A stretch of 64,000 nt of DNA from Chondrus crispus (Eukaryota > Rhodophyta > Florideophyceae > Gigartinales > Gigartinaceae): the NCBI RefSeq assembly GCF_000350225.1, contig NW_005179058.1:124001-188000 (forward strand), written 5' to 3'. A program made the translations under genes and the position numbers. The notes beneath the pieces are model-generated. The model saw only the letters and a list, made by a program, of their open reading frames with translations. It was not told where the DNA came from and searched no databases. Shown here piece by piece: positions 10,291-22,144 of this stretch (position 1 is the stretch's first letter; each line of letters opens with the position of its first letter).

Positions 10291-11341
10291 TGTAGTGCAA
10301 TACGCACCTGGAAAGGGGGGTGAAAAGAAAGGAAAACATTTGGATACGAAAAGTAGTCCGGGTTGGGGGACACACGTGTGAATAATTGCACAGTTTTAAT
10401 TTTTAATTATTTTATTTTATTTTGTTAATTAGTTGGCATTAATTTTGCTGACACTAGATTAGATCTAGGATCTAGCGCCGCGAGCTACTGTACTGGCTCC
10501 GGCGGGGCGATATATACCTTAGCCCTCTGACGACCAAGTCAGTAAAGGTAACCCGAGTTGCCGGAGTTGAATGTCGCCTTGGTCGAAGTCCGTCTCTACC
10601 AAGACGCTCCCTTTCACCTAAGCCTACGGCATCCTCTATCGCTCGGGGTTCCCTTTTCTCTTTCCTTTATTTCCCTATCCTTTTCTATCTCTAATTCTAC
10701 CTATTTTTCCCTTATCTTGTGTTGGTGCCATCGGCCTCGGTTGCAACCGAACCGGTGTAGGTGTTTCGAGCCATCGGGCGACACAGTTGACGTAGCGCTG
10801 CTACTGTGACCCATTTTCCGACGGAGACTGTTGCAACGACGTCTCCCTCGAAGGGCTCCGTCGTATTACGAGCCAGTGTTGGTACCATCGGTGTCGGTTG
10901 CGACCGAACCGGTGTAGGTGTTTCGAGCCATCGGGCGGCACGGTTGACGTAGCGCTGCTATTTTCATTTCACCCCGTCAGGCTGCGTTGCGACGCCCCCG
11001 TCGAAGGCCTTGTCGCGTTACAAGGTGTCGAAGAAGCTCAACGAGCATTGGCCTTACAACCCAGTGGAACCGGGGTACCTACGTACGCGCCCCACTCCAC
11101 ACTCGTCGAGCAGATCTCTTCGCAAGTCTCTACCACACCGATCCCGGGCCGGGCTATTTCTCCGTGCCCCCCCCCCATCAGGGATCCGAGCTACTACGAG
11201 TCGCAAGCTCGTTTAAACGGAGAAGGGAGAGTCGGACACTCCGTAGCGCTGTGCCATCGGCAGTTCTTCTTTTCGTTGCTGTTGTTGTTTTTGCTGGACC
11301 ATCGGACCGCGGTCTCTGCCCGACAGGCGCATTGCACTACA
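10291..11341 (+). repeat. B1 5' LTR
   Basis: TGTAGTGCAATACGCACC at the start and GCATTGCACTACA at the end, so the ends form an inverted repeat (TGTAGTGCAAT/ATTGCACTACA). A TATA box (GATATATACC) at about 10508-10517 probably marks the U3/R boundary. A near-duplicate of about 157 bp follows it (10720-10876 and 10877 to about 11035). Partner 3' LTR at 22145. Confidence 0.95.
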
Positions 11342-11345
11342 AAAG

Positions 11346-11363
11346 TGGTCTCCCGACCTAGAA
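11346..11363 (+). promoter_or_regulatory. B1 primer binding site (tRNA-primed)
   Basis: TGGTCTCCCGACCTAGAA starts 4 bases after the LTR. It is complementary to a tRNA 3' end of the form TCGGGAGACCA, which resembles fungal tRNA-Tyr as I remember it; the tRNA identity is not proven. The same site is found in B2, A2 and A3. GGTCTCC here can pair with GGAGACC about 30 bases downstream. Confidence 0.7.
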
Positions 11364-11517
11364 ATTTGTCTACTGTGCAGGAGACCTGATCTAGAAATTT
11401 TGTCGACGACAGTCTCGGTCTGGAGACGCACTACAAAAGTGGTCTGGGAAACGGACTCTTTTTTTATTTTCTTTTTGTTTGTAACTTTTTTGCTGCGTAG
11501 GTCCGCTCGTACGAGCG

Positions 11518-13824
11518 ATGTCAACAAGCGCACCCGGGGACGTCGGTCCCGGGGCGAGCAGAGCCGGATCGGCACGAGCGTCGAGGATCCCGAGGGGTCC
11601 TCGCACCCGGAGCCAGGCCAATACGGCCACGGACCCCGGAGATCAAGAATCCCCTACGGGGATAGCCGCCGACAAGACTGACCTCGACGAGAAGTTGGAG
11701 AAGATGAGCAGCGAAATTCGCGAAGAAGCGAAGAAAAATCTCGAGGCTGAATTAGCCCTCGTCCGGAAGCAACTGGAGTTGCAAGCATCCGAATTCCACA
11801 CCGTTTTGGGAGAGCTGTCGGCTCGAGTGGATCTCGTCGAGAAGGAGCGAGGTGAGGCGACCGACGGTCTGGAGCCGGAGGTCCTAGCCTCGTTGAAAAT
11901 TTCGGTCAAGGACGAGAGGCGCGACGCGAATCAAGCCTTGGAGTCCTTAGGAAAATTTAGAACAAGCATCGATGACCGATTCGATCGCGCCGCGCAACGT
12001 CTCAAGGACCTCGAGCAGGCCGCGGATCAAGCTCCGCAAGGATCGGACGGCGAGCCGCTCCCTTCGGGTAGAGAGGACGACCGTCGGTCGAAGAAGGACA
12101 AGGCCGCTCGGCAGCGGAGTTCTAAGTCGAAGCCCTCGAAGAAGGACAAGCGACGTGCAAGCAAGGGTCACTGTAGTGACGATCCGGAGAACCGCGACTC
12201 ACAGTCGGAGTCGCTTGGTCCCTCCGAAGATGGTAACGGCGGTTCGTCGAACCATTCGGGCGATTCCGAACGCCGTTCAGAAGACGGAAACGGAATTTCG
12301 TCAAGCAAGAAAATTTCCTCCAGACGAGGCGGAGTCACTTCGTCCGCCTCGTGGAGAGACAAGGACGCGGAGCCCGAAGATGTCGCAACGCGGCGCGGGC
12401 CGCGATGGGAGGAGTTGGAGGAGCTGAATCCGACCAACTACCTCTTCAAGAAGTTACTTTCGTACCGAACGTACCGCTTGCGGAACCCGCAGACATATTT
12501 GTCAAGTTCCCGGCGGACCGCCGTGCGAAAAATTAGGAGAGATATTCCGCCTAAGGTGAAGAAGGATAACACGTTCACAGGAGAGGACGGGGTCCTTGTG
12601 TTGGATTTTTTGGCAAAGTTAGTTCAAGAGTTTGATACTCAAGAAATGAACGAGGGGCAAGCGATCCGCCTGTTGCCTGAATTTTTAAGCGGCATCGCCT
12701 TGAGACAATACACTTCGGTGTCTCAGACGGCCGGGGCCCATCACGGAAAGATATCCGTTTGGCCGGAGGCCGTACAGTGGTTGTTGAGGAGTTTCGCAAC
12801 CGACGAGGGGACCCGTCAAGCCGTGCTCGCATTGCGAGAAGTTCAGCAAAGACCGTCTGAAGACGAGATGGAATTTTATGTCCGTCTGACGGACGCAAGC
12901 AACCGATGTGGAAACGTATATTCGATGGAAGAACAGATGACGATGTTTATTGAAGGACTCGATTCGAGTATCAAGCCGATGGTATCTCAATACCGACAAG
13001 ACAATCGGGACGTTTCGTTTTTGAGACTAGTGAATTACGCGAAGGCGCATGGCTCGGCGAGCCGCGCTAAGGACAAGAAGACCAAGAAGGTCACGATTCA
13101 GACGCCGTCGACGATCAGGGCCGGTAAGAAGCCGAGGGCTTCTTATCCCGGTCGCAAAAGTCACGCCGCAGTCCATTTAGCCGAGTCCATGTCCGCGTCA
13201 GATGAGCGCGGTGCGCATGAAAGTAGCGAAAATCACTACGAAGGAGCGTTAGTAGCCGAAGGCGAGTTCATTGAGCCATCGGAGGGCTACGGACACGAGG
13301 ACTACGGGGACAGCGGGTCGTCAACTTTACCGACGCCCGCATACACGACGGAGTCGTTTTCAGAGCCCACGGATCCCGTGATGATGTTTCGGGGGCGCGG
13401 GCACACGCCGGCGCCGCGCATTCCGATGGAAGACAAGGGTACGGCGTTTCGAAGGCCAGGCTGGATGGGAAGGCCGCAACGTCAAGGAAGGCCGCCGGCC
13501 CGTGGAGGACCTAGGACGCCGTATCCCGTCAAGACGCACGGTCTGGTGTGCTATCATTGCTATGAAAAGGGGCACGCCGCGCCAACGTGCATTCTTTCCC
13601 TCCGGGAAATGCACCGAGTTTTGGAAAATTATGAGGCGTTGTCTCCAATGGAGAGGTTAGGGATACCATCGACGAGTTACCTGAAGGTCAAGAATTGGTT
13701 CGATTCGCAGACGGCGAGCACGCCGAGTGCTTCAACGACGAGGTCGAACCAACCCTTCAGAGGGCCCACCGCGGGGCCCGCGCCGTCGGATGTGAGAAGG
13801 ATCCCGCAGCGGCAGGAAAACTAG
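11518..13824 (+). CDS. B1 Gag polyprotein, 768 aa
   Basis: The structural protein that would form the virus-like particle and bind element RNA. The start MSTSAPGDVGPGAS is shared with B2. After a Ser/Arg-rich head, about residues 55-170 form a Glu/Lys/Leu-rich coiled coil (LEAELALVRKQLELQ). A Lys/Arg/Ser-rich, low-complexity stretch covers about 170-290. The capsid-like core runs from about 300 to 520 (WEELEELNPTNYLFKKLL onward). A CCHC zinc knuckle, CYHCYEKGHAAPTC, lies near residue 680. The ORF is uninterrupted, unlike B2 gag. It ends GAA AAC TAG, overlapping the start of pol in the -1 frame. Gag from this copy might still act in trans. Confidence 0.92.
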   Translation: MSTSAPGDVGPGASRAGSARASRIPRGPRTRSQANTATDPGDQESPTGIAADKTDLDEKLEKMSSEIREEAKKNLEAELALVRKQLELQASEFHTVLGELSARVDLVEKERGEATDGLEPEVLASLKISVKDERRDANQALESLGKFRTSIDDRFDRAAQRLKDLEQAADQAPQGSDGEPLPSGREDDRRSKKDKAARQRSSKSKPSKKDKRRASKGHCSDDPENRDSQSESLGPSEDGNGGSSNHSGDSERRSEDGNGISSSKKISSRRGGVTSSASWRDKDAEPEDVATRRGPRWEELEELNPTNYLFKKLLSYRTYRLRNPQTYLSSSRRTAVRKIRRDIPPKVKKDNTFTGEDGVLVLDFLAKLVQEFDTQEMNEGQAIRLLPEFLSGIALRQYTSVSQTAGAHHGKISVWPEAVQWLLRSFATDEGTRQAVLALREVQQRPSEDEMEFYVRLTDASNRCGNVYSMEEQMTMFIEGLDSSIKPMVSQYRQDNRDVSFLRLVNYAKAHGSASRAKDKKTKKVTIQTPSTIRAGKKPRASYPGRKSHAAVHLAESMSASDERGAHESSENHYEGALVAEGEFIEPSEGYGHEDYGDSGSSTLPTPAYTTESFSEPTDPVMMFRGRGHTPAPRIPMEDKGTAFRRPGWMGRPQRQGRPPARGGPRTPYPVKTHGLVCYHCYEKGHAAPTCILSLREMHRVLENYEALSPMERLGIPSTSYLKVKNWFDSQTASTPSASTTRSNQPFRGPTAGPAPSDVRRIPQRQEN

Positions 13825-16800
13825 AGAGGGGAATCTCGCATGAGTCGCGAGAGGCACAGGGTCGACGTACTGTGCCCGGGGCTCAGCCCCGTTCCCCGTC
13901 TCTAAAGGAAAAATCAGGCCTCGAGGAGGAGGTTGTTGGATTGGTGGATGAGCCCAAAGGGCCAGCTCAAGTCAAGAAAATTTTGAGCCGAGCCCGAGAT
14001 CATCCGCTGGAAGAAATTCGAAGACCCTGGTACAGGGTTAAGCGAAGGGAGTGTCCCGAGAAGATTTTGGTTCTTGCGCGAAAAAACTACAAGTTTACGC
14101 GGACATCGGACCCACAATTGGATTGATGAGCCGGGTGTTGTCTGTTTTAGACACCGGCGCGGGACCAAACCTTGTGCGAAAATCGGAACTCCCAGCTGGA
14201 ATGGAATCTCTACTGTCCTACGGACCGACCCAAGATATCAGCGACGCGAACAATCGGGCACTCCGGACTCTCGGCACAATTAGAATGCCTGTGAGGCTTG
14301 GAAAATTTGTGGCCGCAGCCGAGTTTATTGTATGCGAAAAACTAGCAGTCCCGCTAATTCTAGGCGCGGACTACTGTGACCGGTTTGTGGAAGCAGTTTA
14401 TCCAAGAAAGAAAACGGTTGAGTTGGCGGATTTCTCGGAGGTCCCGATAGTTAGGCGGTTCTCGACGAGAAGGGGGAAGAAGAATCTCGTCCCGGGAAAG
14501 GACGAGAATGATGGAAAGGGGGAGCGAATTTCCCCTAAGGTAAAAGTGGCAAGAGCCACGACTATCGAGCCAGGGACGCAACGCGTCGTGGAATGCACCT
14601 CGAAGAGGGCGGGCTTGGTTGTGGTTCAGCCGTACTCGTCGTTGTACGAAAGGCACGGGTTGACGTGCACGAATGGTGTCGTTCAGGTTGAGCCTGACAG
14701 GCCATTTCGTTTACTCGTTGCGAATTTTAGGACGTACCCTGTCAGGGTGCAAAAAGGCCAAGTGGTGGCAGAATTATTACCGCACCCGAGAGCCGCGCTC
14801 GAGAGCAAAACCACCATTGGTGAAGTTCTCGGAATTCAAGAAAGGAAGAACGAAAATTTTCCTAATTCCACCAAGACGCCTACGGGCGAGACAAGATGCG
14901 AACCGTCGGATCAAGCGCGCGAGGACCAGCCAGAAGAACGGTCGGCAGGGCTCCCCGCGTCGGCATCTACGAAGCCGCAACGCAGGATTGAGCCGCCACC
15001 GCCGGACGTGGAGGACCTCGACCTGAGCCACGTGCCGGAACGGCTGCGCGAGCGGTTCCGTCGGATGTTGAAGAAGTATTCAAGCATGTGGGATGGGACG
15101 CTTGGCGAAATTAATACCACCGTCCATCGGATCGACTTGATCCCCGAAACTTGTCCCATCGCACAAGCCCCGTATCGGGCCGGGCCTAAAGCCCGCGAAG
15201 TAGAAGATGCAGAGGTGCAGAAGATGTTGGAGGCAGGAGTGATAGAACCAGCGCAGTCAGAATGGGCGTCGCCCGTGTTGCTGGTGCCCAAGCCGGATGG
15301 GTCAATGCGTTTTTGCGTAGACTACCGCAGGCTGAACGCAGTAACTGTGAAGGACACGTACCCCTTACCGCGCATGGATGAGTGCCTGGACTCGCTTGGT
15401 GACACCAAGGTTTTCTCCGCGTTGGACGCGATCTCGGGATATTGGCAGATGCCTATCCCTGAGTGCAACCGCGACAAGACCGCATTTTCGTGTCACTCAG
15501 GTCTGTATCGCTTCTCAGGAATGCCCTTCGGGCTAACTAACGCGCCAGCGACGTTTCAGAGAGCAATGGATATCCTGCTCTCTCCGTTCCGTTGGAAATG
15601 CTGTTTGGTGTATCTAGACGACATAATCATTTTTAGCAAGTCGTGGGAGGAGCACATCGTGCACGTGGATGAAATACTTTCCGTATTGGAAAAAGCAGGT
15701 GTCAAGCTCAAGCTTCGCAAGTGCGAATTTTTCGTGGAAAAGATCAAGTACCTGGGCCATGTCGTTCGCCCAGGTACGCTAGAAGTCGATGTCGCGCGAA
15801 CCGCCGCGTTGGAACAAGTGCGGTACCCGCGAACACAGACACAGCTTAGGAGCTTCCTGGGACTCTGCAATGTCTACCGCAGGTTCGTTCCGCAGTATGC
15901 GAAAATTGCGCAGCCTCTAAACCAACTACTGAAGAAAGGACAACCGGTCCAGTTGGAAGGATTCGAAGAACCGTGAAAGAAAGCTTTTCATAAGCTCAAG
16001 GACGCCATCTTGGCACCGCCGGTGTTGGCGCTGCCGAAGAAGGACCTACCCTACTCGGTAGATACCGATGCAAGCGACTACCAAATAGGCGCTGCACTAT
16101 TTCAAACACACCCGGATGCGCAACGCAAACCCATCGGGTTCTTTTCAAGAACGTTAGCTGCAGCCGAGAGAAACCATTCTGTATCAGAAAAAGAATGTCT
16201 AGCGGTAATTTGGGCCGTACAGACTTTAAAACCATATCTATATGGCGAGCACTTCGTCGTGCATACCGACCATGCCTCATTGAGGTGGTTGATGAACGTA
16301 ACCGACCCCAGCGGGAGATTAATCCGATGGAGGCTCCGCCTCTCGGAATTCGATTTTGAAATCAAGTACAAAAAGGGAAAGGCTAAAAGCCAGGCGGACG
16401 CTTTGTCAAGGTTGCGAACCGCAGGAGAAACCGTCGACAAAATCGACGACGAAATCCCTTGCTTTATGGCCGAACCGGCCGAGAGTACAGTGGAGGACGA
16501 GGAAAGTATTGACGCGGCAGACGACATCCTCGCTCTTGAGGGGGGACCGCCCCTGATCGCCTCGATCAATTCCAAGCTGTCACTCCGGAGGAGCTCATTC
16601 GCGAGCAAGCCGTCGACTCCTTCTGCAACCGCATCAAGGAAGAAATGGACGCCGGAAAGGTGAGAACGTTCAGCACGGAGACCGAGGAACTCGAAGGAAC
16701 TCTATGCCGTACTGCGGCAGAGTTTGTACAAGTGGTAATACCACAATCGTTAAGGGACCGCGTCTTAGGGTTGAAAATTGGCAGGCCACCCGGGAGGCAG

Positions 16801-18265
16801 GAAACTTTACAAGACTTTGAGAAGATATTTTTATTGGCCTACGATGGCCCTAGACTGCTATGCAGTCGCGAAGAATTGCGCCGCATGTGCGCGGGAAAGG
16901 GTGAAGTTAAGAAAAAACACGAAGGAAATGAAGCTGTTCACGCCCAAATCTCCGCTGGAATTTGTCGCCATCGACATCCTCGGCGAGCTAATTACAACTA
17001 AGCGAGGAAATCGGTATATTCTCGTGATCAGCGATCGATACTCGAAACTGGTAGGAACCGTGCCGTTGAAGAAGATATCAGCTGCGCACATCGCACAAGC
17101 CTTCGTTCACCATTGGGTATTCGTGTACGGACCGCCGGTCAAGCTGCTGTCCGACAATGGAACACAGTTCACGGCCCGGTTCTTTCAGAACGTCTGTCGA
17201 ATTCTCGGCATCCGCAATGTGTTCACGACTACGTACCACCCGCAAGCCAACGGCCAAGTTGAGAGATTTAACCGCACGCTGACTTCCGCCTTGCGAAAAT
17301 ACGTTGGAGAGCACCCCAAGGACTGGGACTTATTTAGCGACGCTGTGACGTTCGCCTACAACACACAAGTTCATCGAACTACGAACATTGCGCCCTTCGA
17401 GCTGGTGTTGGCTCGGGCGCCGAGAAACATTGCGTTACAAGCGCAACCAACATTGGAGAATTTCAGCTCGTCACGAGCATACTACCTGAAATGGCAGTCG
17501 TGGTTGGAGAGCCTAATGCGAGGCGCCGATAGGAGTTTGCGAAAGGAACAAGCCCGGTACAAGCGAAATTTCGACGCACGCCTTCGAAAACCGCAATACG
17601 AGATCCCACCGGGGTCCTACGTGTTCCTCCGGAAGGAGCAGGGCACGGCTAGCGAACCGAAACATAAGCTGGCACAAGTCGCTACAGGGCCTTATCAGGT
17701 CAGAAGATCGGATCAATATACGGTAGTCATTGCCATTGGCGATCAGGAGGAACGCGTATCGCGAGACAGGGTGGAGTTAGCCCCAAGCCCGATGGACTAC
17801 GCGCCGATAACTGGCCTACGTCAAGCGCTACAGTTCCTGGGAGCGCCGGAGCTAAACGAAGAAGGAGAGGTAATGGAGGACGAGGAATGTCCTCACACCC
17901 GTGCGCCTACGTCAGGGGACCAGGACAATCTAATTAGTCAAGCGCCGACAGCGGAGACATCTCCGGACCTATGTGATTTCGGAAAGTCCAGAGAAGAGGA
18001 CGAGTTGGAAGATCTTCAGGAGGGGGAAGGGCACAGTTCAGAGAAAGGAGAGGAAACGGAAAATACGGAATACGTAATCGATCGGGTCGCCGACCACGAT
18101 TATCAAAATGGTAATTTGATTCTCAAGGTGGAATGGTACGGCTATACGCCCGAGGACGCGACGTGGGAGCCCATTGAGCAATTACCCCGCAGTGCGGCCG
18201 TCACGTATTTCCGGGGGAAGAAACTGCCCCTCCCACCGCAAGTCGCACGCGCGAGACCAGGATGA
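13695..18265 (+). pseudogene. B1 pol: protease, RT, RNase H, integrase, chromodomain (broken)
   Basis: Pol overlaps gag and lies in its -1 frame. Order: protease with an intact triad (VLDTGAGPNLVRK, codons 14150-14158), RT (CLVYLDDIIIFS), RNase H (VDTDASDYQIGA, SEKECLAVIW, HTDHASLR), integrase (IDILGELIT, LLSDNGTQF, NGQVERFN) and a well-formed chromodomain at the C terminus (YVIDRVADHDYQ ... LKVEWYGYTPEDATWEP). Breaks relative to B2: a 1-bp deletion near 14092 before the protease; TGC to TGA at 15974-15976 between RT and RNase H; a 1-bp deletion near 16540; and an 11-bp deletion at about 16773 that removes the first His of the integrase zinc site. The copy cannot make a full Pol. Confidence 0.93.
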
Positions 18266-21200
18266 GCTCCATACGCAATGTGACGATGGAAAGCGAAAAG
18301 AAGACGCGAGCCGCAACCAGTTTCCTATGTTTTTACCTTCTTAACTATTCTGTTTCGTTTTTGTTTTTTTTGGTTGTTTTGTTTCTTTATGTTTGTTTTC
18401 CCTTCCCGAGACGCACCTAGGTCGGTCATTCCGGAAGGATCGTGCGTAATGTCAGAAGAACACGACGGGCGCCCAAGGGCGACAAGGGACTGCGAACCGC
18501 CGATCGTGATTAAGGCTACACGCTGTATCTCGAGTCGAGGAAGGAGAGGACGGATCACGTGAAGGAAGTTCAGAGAGACAAGTGTGGCGAGGAAAAACGC
18601 GGAACACAGAAGGGTTGTGTGAATTTTAACAATGATCCGGGAACGGCACTGACGATTGAGAGGCATAGGGCGTTAAGAAAGGCGTGAAGTCGAGTTCGAG
18701 AGACTGGGACGGCCGGCAACACACCACCGGTGTCGCCCACGCCCAGAATGAGTCGAATAGAAGCCCTGATGGGAACGTCGTTGACGTACAGCGATCGATC
18801 GTGCGATACCACGCCTAGCGTTTGTCTGATTCTTTTGTCGTCAATTTTTTTTGTTTTGTATCGCGCAGAAGGACGCGCACGGAAGCGAGAAAGGGTAAAT
18901 TCCTGTCGACAAGACAACCTCCCGTAGTTCGGGGGGGAGCCAAAAGGGATAACGCCGAGTCGGTCGGAATGCTGTCCCGCGCAGGAAGAACGAGAAGGTG
19001 TGGAAAAGAGGCAGTTGAAATGCACGGGCACGCGCACGTGAATGAGACGAATCAAGAGGACGTGGACGATGTGAAACGCACCGCGGAGAGAGAGAGTAGC
19101 GATAGTCGCCGGCATCGCGATCACAGGAAATGAGAGAAGGAAACTGGAATGAGTTAGGCGATTCTGCATCGGGCCCCCTCACATGAATGAAGCAGCGCGC
19201 GCTGCCATGCCATGAAATGGAAAAATTTACTGTAGTCTCAGGCTGAGGTAATACACCTCCTTGGATGCGATCACGCGCTGCCGCCGCGCGCACGTGAAGG
19301 GACGCTTGGATCAATGATCCACCCTCTTGGGACATGATTTAATCAAAAAAATGGGGATGTCGGCAGGGAGCTGCTGGACGGGCGGTGAAAGTTGAAAATT
19401 GAACACTGGTCAGTCTTCGAAATTTTAATCAAAATTAAGGGAAGGTACGGAACTTGTCGGTCATACGAGAACGGGCTGTCGCTTGCTATAGCCAAAGGCA
19501 CGAGTATCCGAGGCCGTCCGGCAGCACCGTCATCAACCCCCGCGCGCGACGCCGACCACAACACCGACCAACGACGTCGTCAAACCCGTTTCAAAGGCGT
19601 TGACTACGATCGAGAGACTAAGAAATCGACGCACGGCGAGCGGGAGGGTTCCCCCACGTGTAAATCTCGGAACGACCGCATACCATCGGATACGCACACC
19701 GGCATAGGAGCCATCCCCCCCTCTCCCCAAAAACCGCGACTATTTCTGTTCGCAAAAAGCCTCGTCGCTCGCAGCGGCGAACGGAAGACGAAAGAAAGAA
19801 GGGGAACGTAACGTTATTTATTTATTCATGAGAGGATCGAGAGTCTCGCGCCTTCTTCCTCCACGGATGTCCAGGAGGAACATTGAGGAAAGGACGAATC
19901 CAACGGAGAAGAAAGTGTCGCTCGACGAGCTTGTGACCGACAATCTGTCTGTTGCTTGTAGCGACTGACGTCGCCAAGCTCACGTCCTTGTTTTTACCCC
20001 GAGCGATCCACCATGGCAATTTTCTTTCCTGTTCTTTGACTCCTTTTCTAGCTGTCTGTTTTTTATTTTCTGCTCTACGTTTGTTTGCCTGTTTATTTTT
20101 TTCTTTGTGAAGGCGGAATACATCCTCGCGCCGCGACGTCGACGCACAAGACTAGGACAACCAAAAGGGCGCCGATCCCGACGAGACCCCCACGTTGGAG
20201 GGAGATAAGAAGGTGGATCCAGGCCTATACGCACGACGTGTGGACGCGACAAGTTATGGCAGGAATTGCCTGGTTCAGTCGAAACCCCCGGATTGCTACA
20301 GTAGTGTATCCGACGGACCATGCCGGGAAGGCGCTTGGCGCTGACTACGATCGACAGATTGGGGACAGAAACTCGTCGAGCAGGGAGAAGTTATGTTTCT
20401 TTCGTTTTCGCTTTTGGCTTTGTCTTGCTTCGCCCTATTCTATTTTTTTGACGTCGGAGACGCGATTGCGTCCCTCGGATGCTGACCGGCAAGACCACAA
20501 GGTCCCCGAAGGAAGGAAGAGAGCGATCTCCAAACCGACGTATCGTTGCCTTACGGTTATGTGAAAATTACAAGTCATCCGTTGACCTGGGAGAAGGAAG
20601 GGTTAAATGGGGGCAAAATGTGCAACAGCTCTGCAAGGCAGTCAGACAAAAAAACTGACTAAGTCCGGAGTGGCTACGGCTCATGTCTGCGATCGAGAAA
20701 TTGTCCGAGGATGCGCAACACGGAAGCGTACGACGAGTAGGAGGGCAGCCGCACCAATTCTCCCCCGCGAGACGGAGAGAATGCAGAGCCCGTGGAGATT
20801 AAGTGGAAGAATTATCGCAGTTTCGCTCAGTTCTTTTTTGTTTTGTTTCGTTTTTTTGTCGTGTGAATTGAGCACCAGGGCATTTGTTGAGAACGTTAGT
20901 CCACTCCCTGGGTAATCTAATATTGAATTGAATGACCCGCGTTATTTGATTTGCTCACTACAGTGTACGTTTCTAATACTTTCAAAGAAAAGGGTTCGTG
21001 GAATTGAAAAGATAATTGAAGAGAAGGAAGAAGGGATCGCGGATCGCAAAGAGAGCAGGGGAGCGCCGGACGAAGGGTAGCTAATCGCCAACAGGCCAAA
21101 ACTGGGATCGACTCTCGCTTTGACCGTCCGAACAGACGAGACGCAAAGGGACCAAGTTCCGATCGTGTTAGAGGGCTGGCTGATTTTTGTTTGTTGTGTG

Positions 21201-21356
21201 TGGCTACGGATAGAAGGCTGGAGAGCAAAAGGGAAAGGCGCACTACGCACCTCCCCGGGGGAGCACATCGTGATGTCGACATCGATCCGATGGGACGAGC
21301 CCTTGTGGACTCACACATTCGAAGACGTCTAAACTTTACTGTGTCACAGCCGCGAC

Positions 21357-21503
21357 GTGTTGGATAAAGAGGAGGAAAAGGAAATCGAGGGAGAGGAAGA
21401 CGTTCGTGTTGGATAAAGAGGAGGAAAAGGAAATCGAGGGAAAGGAAGACGTTCGTTTTGGATAAAGAGGAGGAAAAAGGAATCGAGGAGAAGGAAGACT
21501 ATG
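21357..21503 (+). repeat. 49-bp tandem repeat, three copies
   Basis: Units start at 21357, 21406 and 21455 with GTGTTGGATAAAGAGG (third GTTTTGGATAAAG), are purine-rich and differ by a few bases. B2 has nothing equivalent at the matching place, so this is specific to B1. Confidence 0.88.
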
Positions 21504-21917
21504 ATGGATAATGGTGTGACGTCAGGGAAAATTTAATTCTCACTTTCACAGGTTCTTCGCACTCGCTGTGTCGCAGCAACTGCAAAGAAAATATACATCC
21601 CCCTGCCGGTGGTCTGGAGTTTCTTTTCGGACTGGACGTTGGCATGGATGGTGATTTTAAGTGTTGTTAAGCGCACAACCGACAAGAGGAAGAACGGGCT
21701 TCCGTTTGGTTCACGCGGCGCTTTTGCGATATTGTGAAGAAGGAATCGGCTGCAGGCTGCCCGAAGCCCCACGTATACCCCTACTGTCAGTGCGAAGTTC
21801 CTTTCCTTCGCCATGTTGCGTTACGGGCAAAGACGGCCGCCGGACATGCCGCAAGAAACACACATCGAGGATAGGAAGAAGAGAATGTGCCACAAAAGAG
21901 GAGGAAAGTGAAGGTAC

Positions 21918-22034
21918 GGGGGGAAGTCGGGGTATGGAAGGAAGGTCGCTAGGAATGGAAGGCGTGTGTGAGAAGCCCACACCGCGGCGACCGCGGGCGG
22001 TATGTCGGACAGTGGGATCCGATGAAGGAAACAT
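21918..22034 (-). pseudogene. B1 remnant of the family B opposite-strand ORF
   Basis: About 39 codons from ATG 22034 (MFPSSDPTVRHTARG, then GVGFSHTPSIP and LPSIPRLPP). They align with the start of the 650-aa ORF of B2 (MFPSSPSHSSGGTKRKRHGVGF ... LPSIPRLPP). The position and spacing to the LTR are the same, but the body of the ORF is missing. B1 is therefore a deletion derivative and the ORF is ancestral to family B. Confidence 0.75.
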
Positions 22035-22129
22035 GGAGATCGTCTTACTCTCACGCGAGCGGCGACCGATGGTCGGGAGAAAAAGGAAGAAGTTGGGAAG
22101 CAAGGGAGTGAAGCCGCTGCGCGAGAGCG

Positions 22130-22144
22130 CTCAGAAGGGGGATA
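22130..22144 (+). promoter_or_regulatory. B1 polypurine tract
   Basis: GAAGGGGGATA directly before TGTAGTGC at 22145. B2 has GGAAGGGGGATA at the same place. This is the expected primer site for plus-strand DNA synthesis. Confidence 0.8.

Larger units (their letters stand above)
18266..22129. other. B1 post-pol region with remnants of the opposite-strand ORF
   Basis: About 3.9 kb between pol and the 3' LTR, far longer than a normal 3' UTR and AT-richer than pol, with T-rich tracts near 18350-18400, 20040-20110 and 20825-20860. It is homologous in patches to B2 (19159-19330 with 42742-42890; 18340-18560 with 41405-41600; 21940-22144 with 46690-46885). The palindrome GGATCAaTGATCC near 19308-19320 is kept in B2 as GGATCAgTGATCC. 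No intact gene is visible. Confidence 0.7.

Noticed and set aside
10558..10809. Small ORF repeated in all four family B LTRs (10558, 22412, 33005, 47152)
   Set aside because: It begins with TTG, not ATG, the lengths differ between subgroups and the repetition simply follows LTR copying.
21357..21503. Tandem repeat considered as a CRISPR-like array
   Set aside because: Units are directly adjacent with no unique spacers and the genome is eukaryotic.
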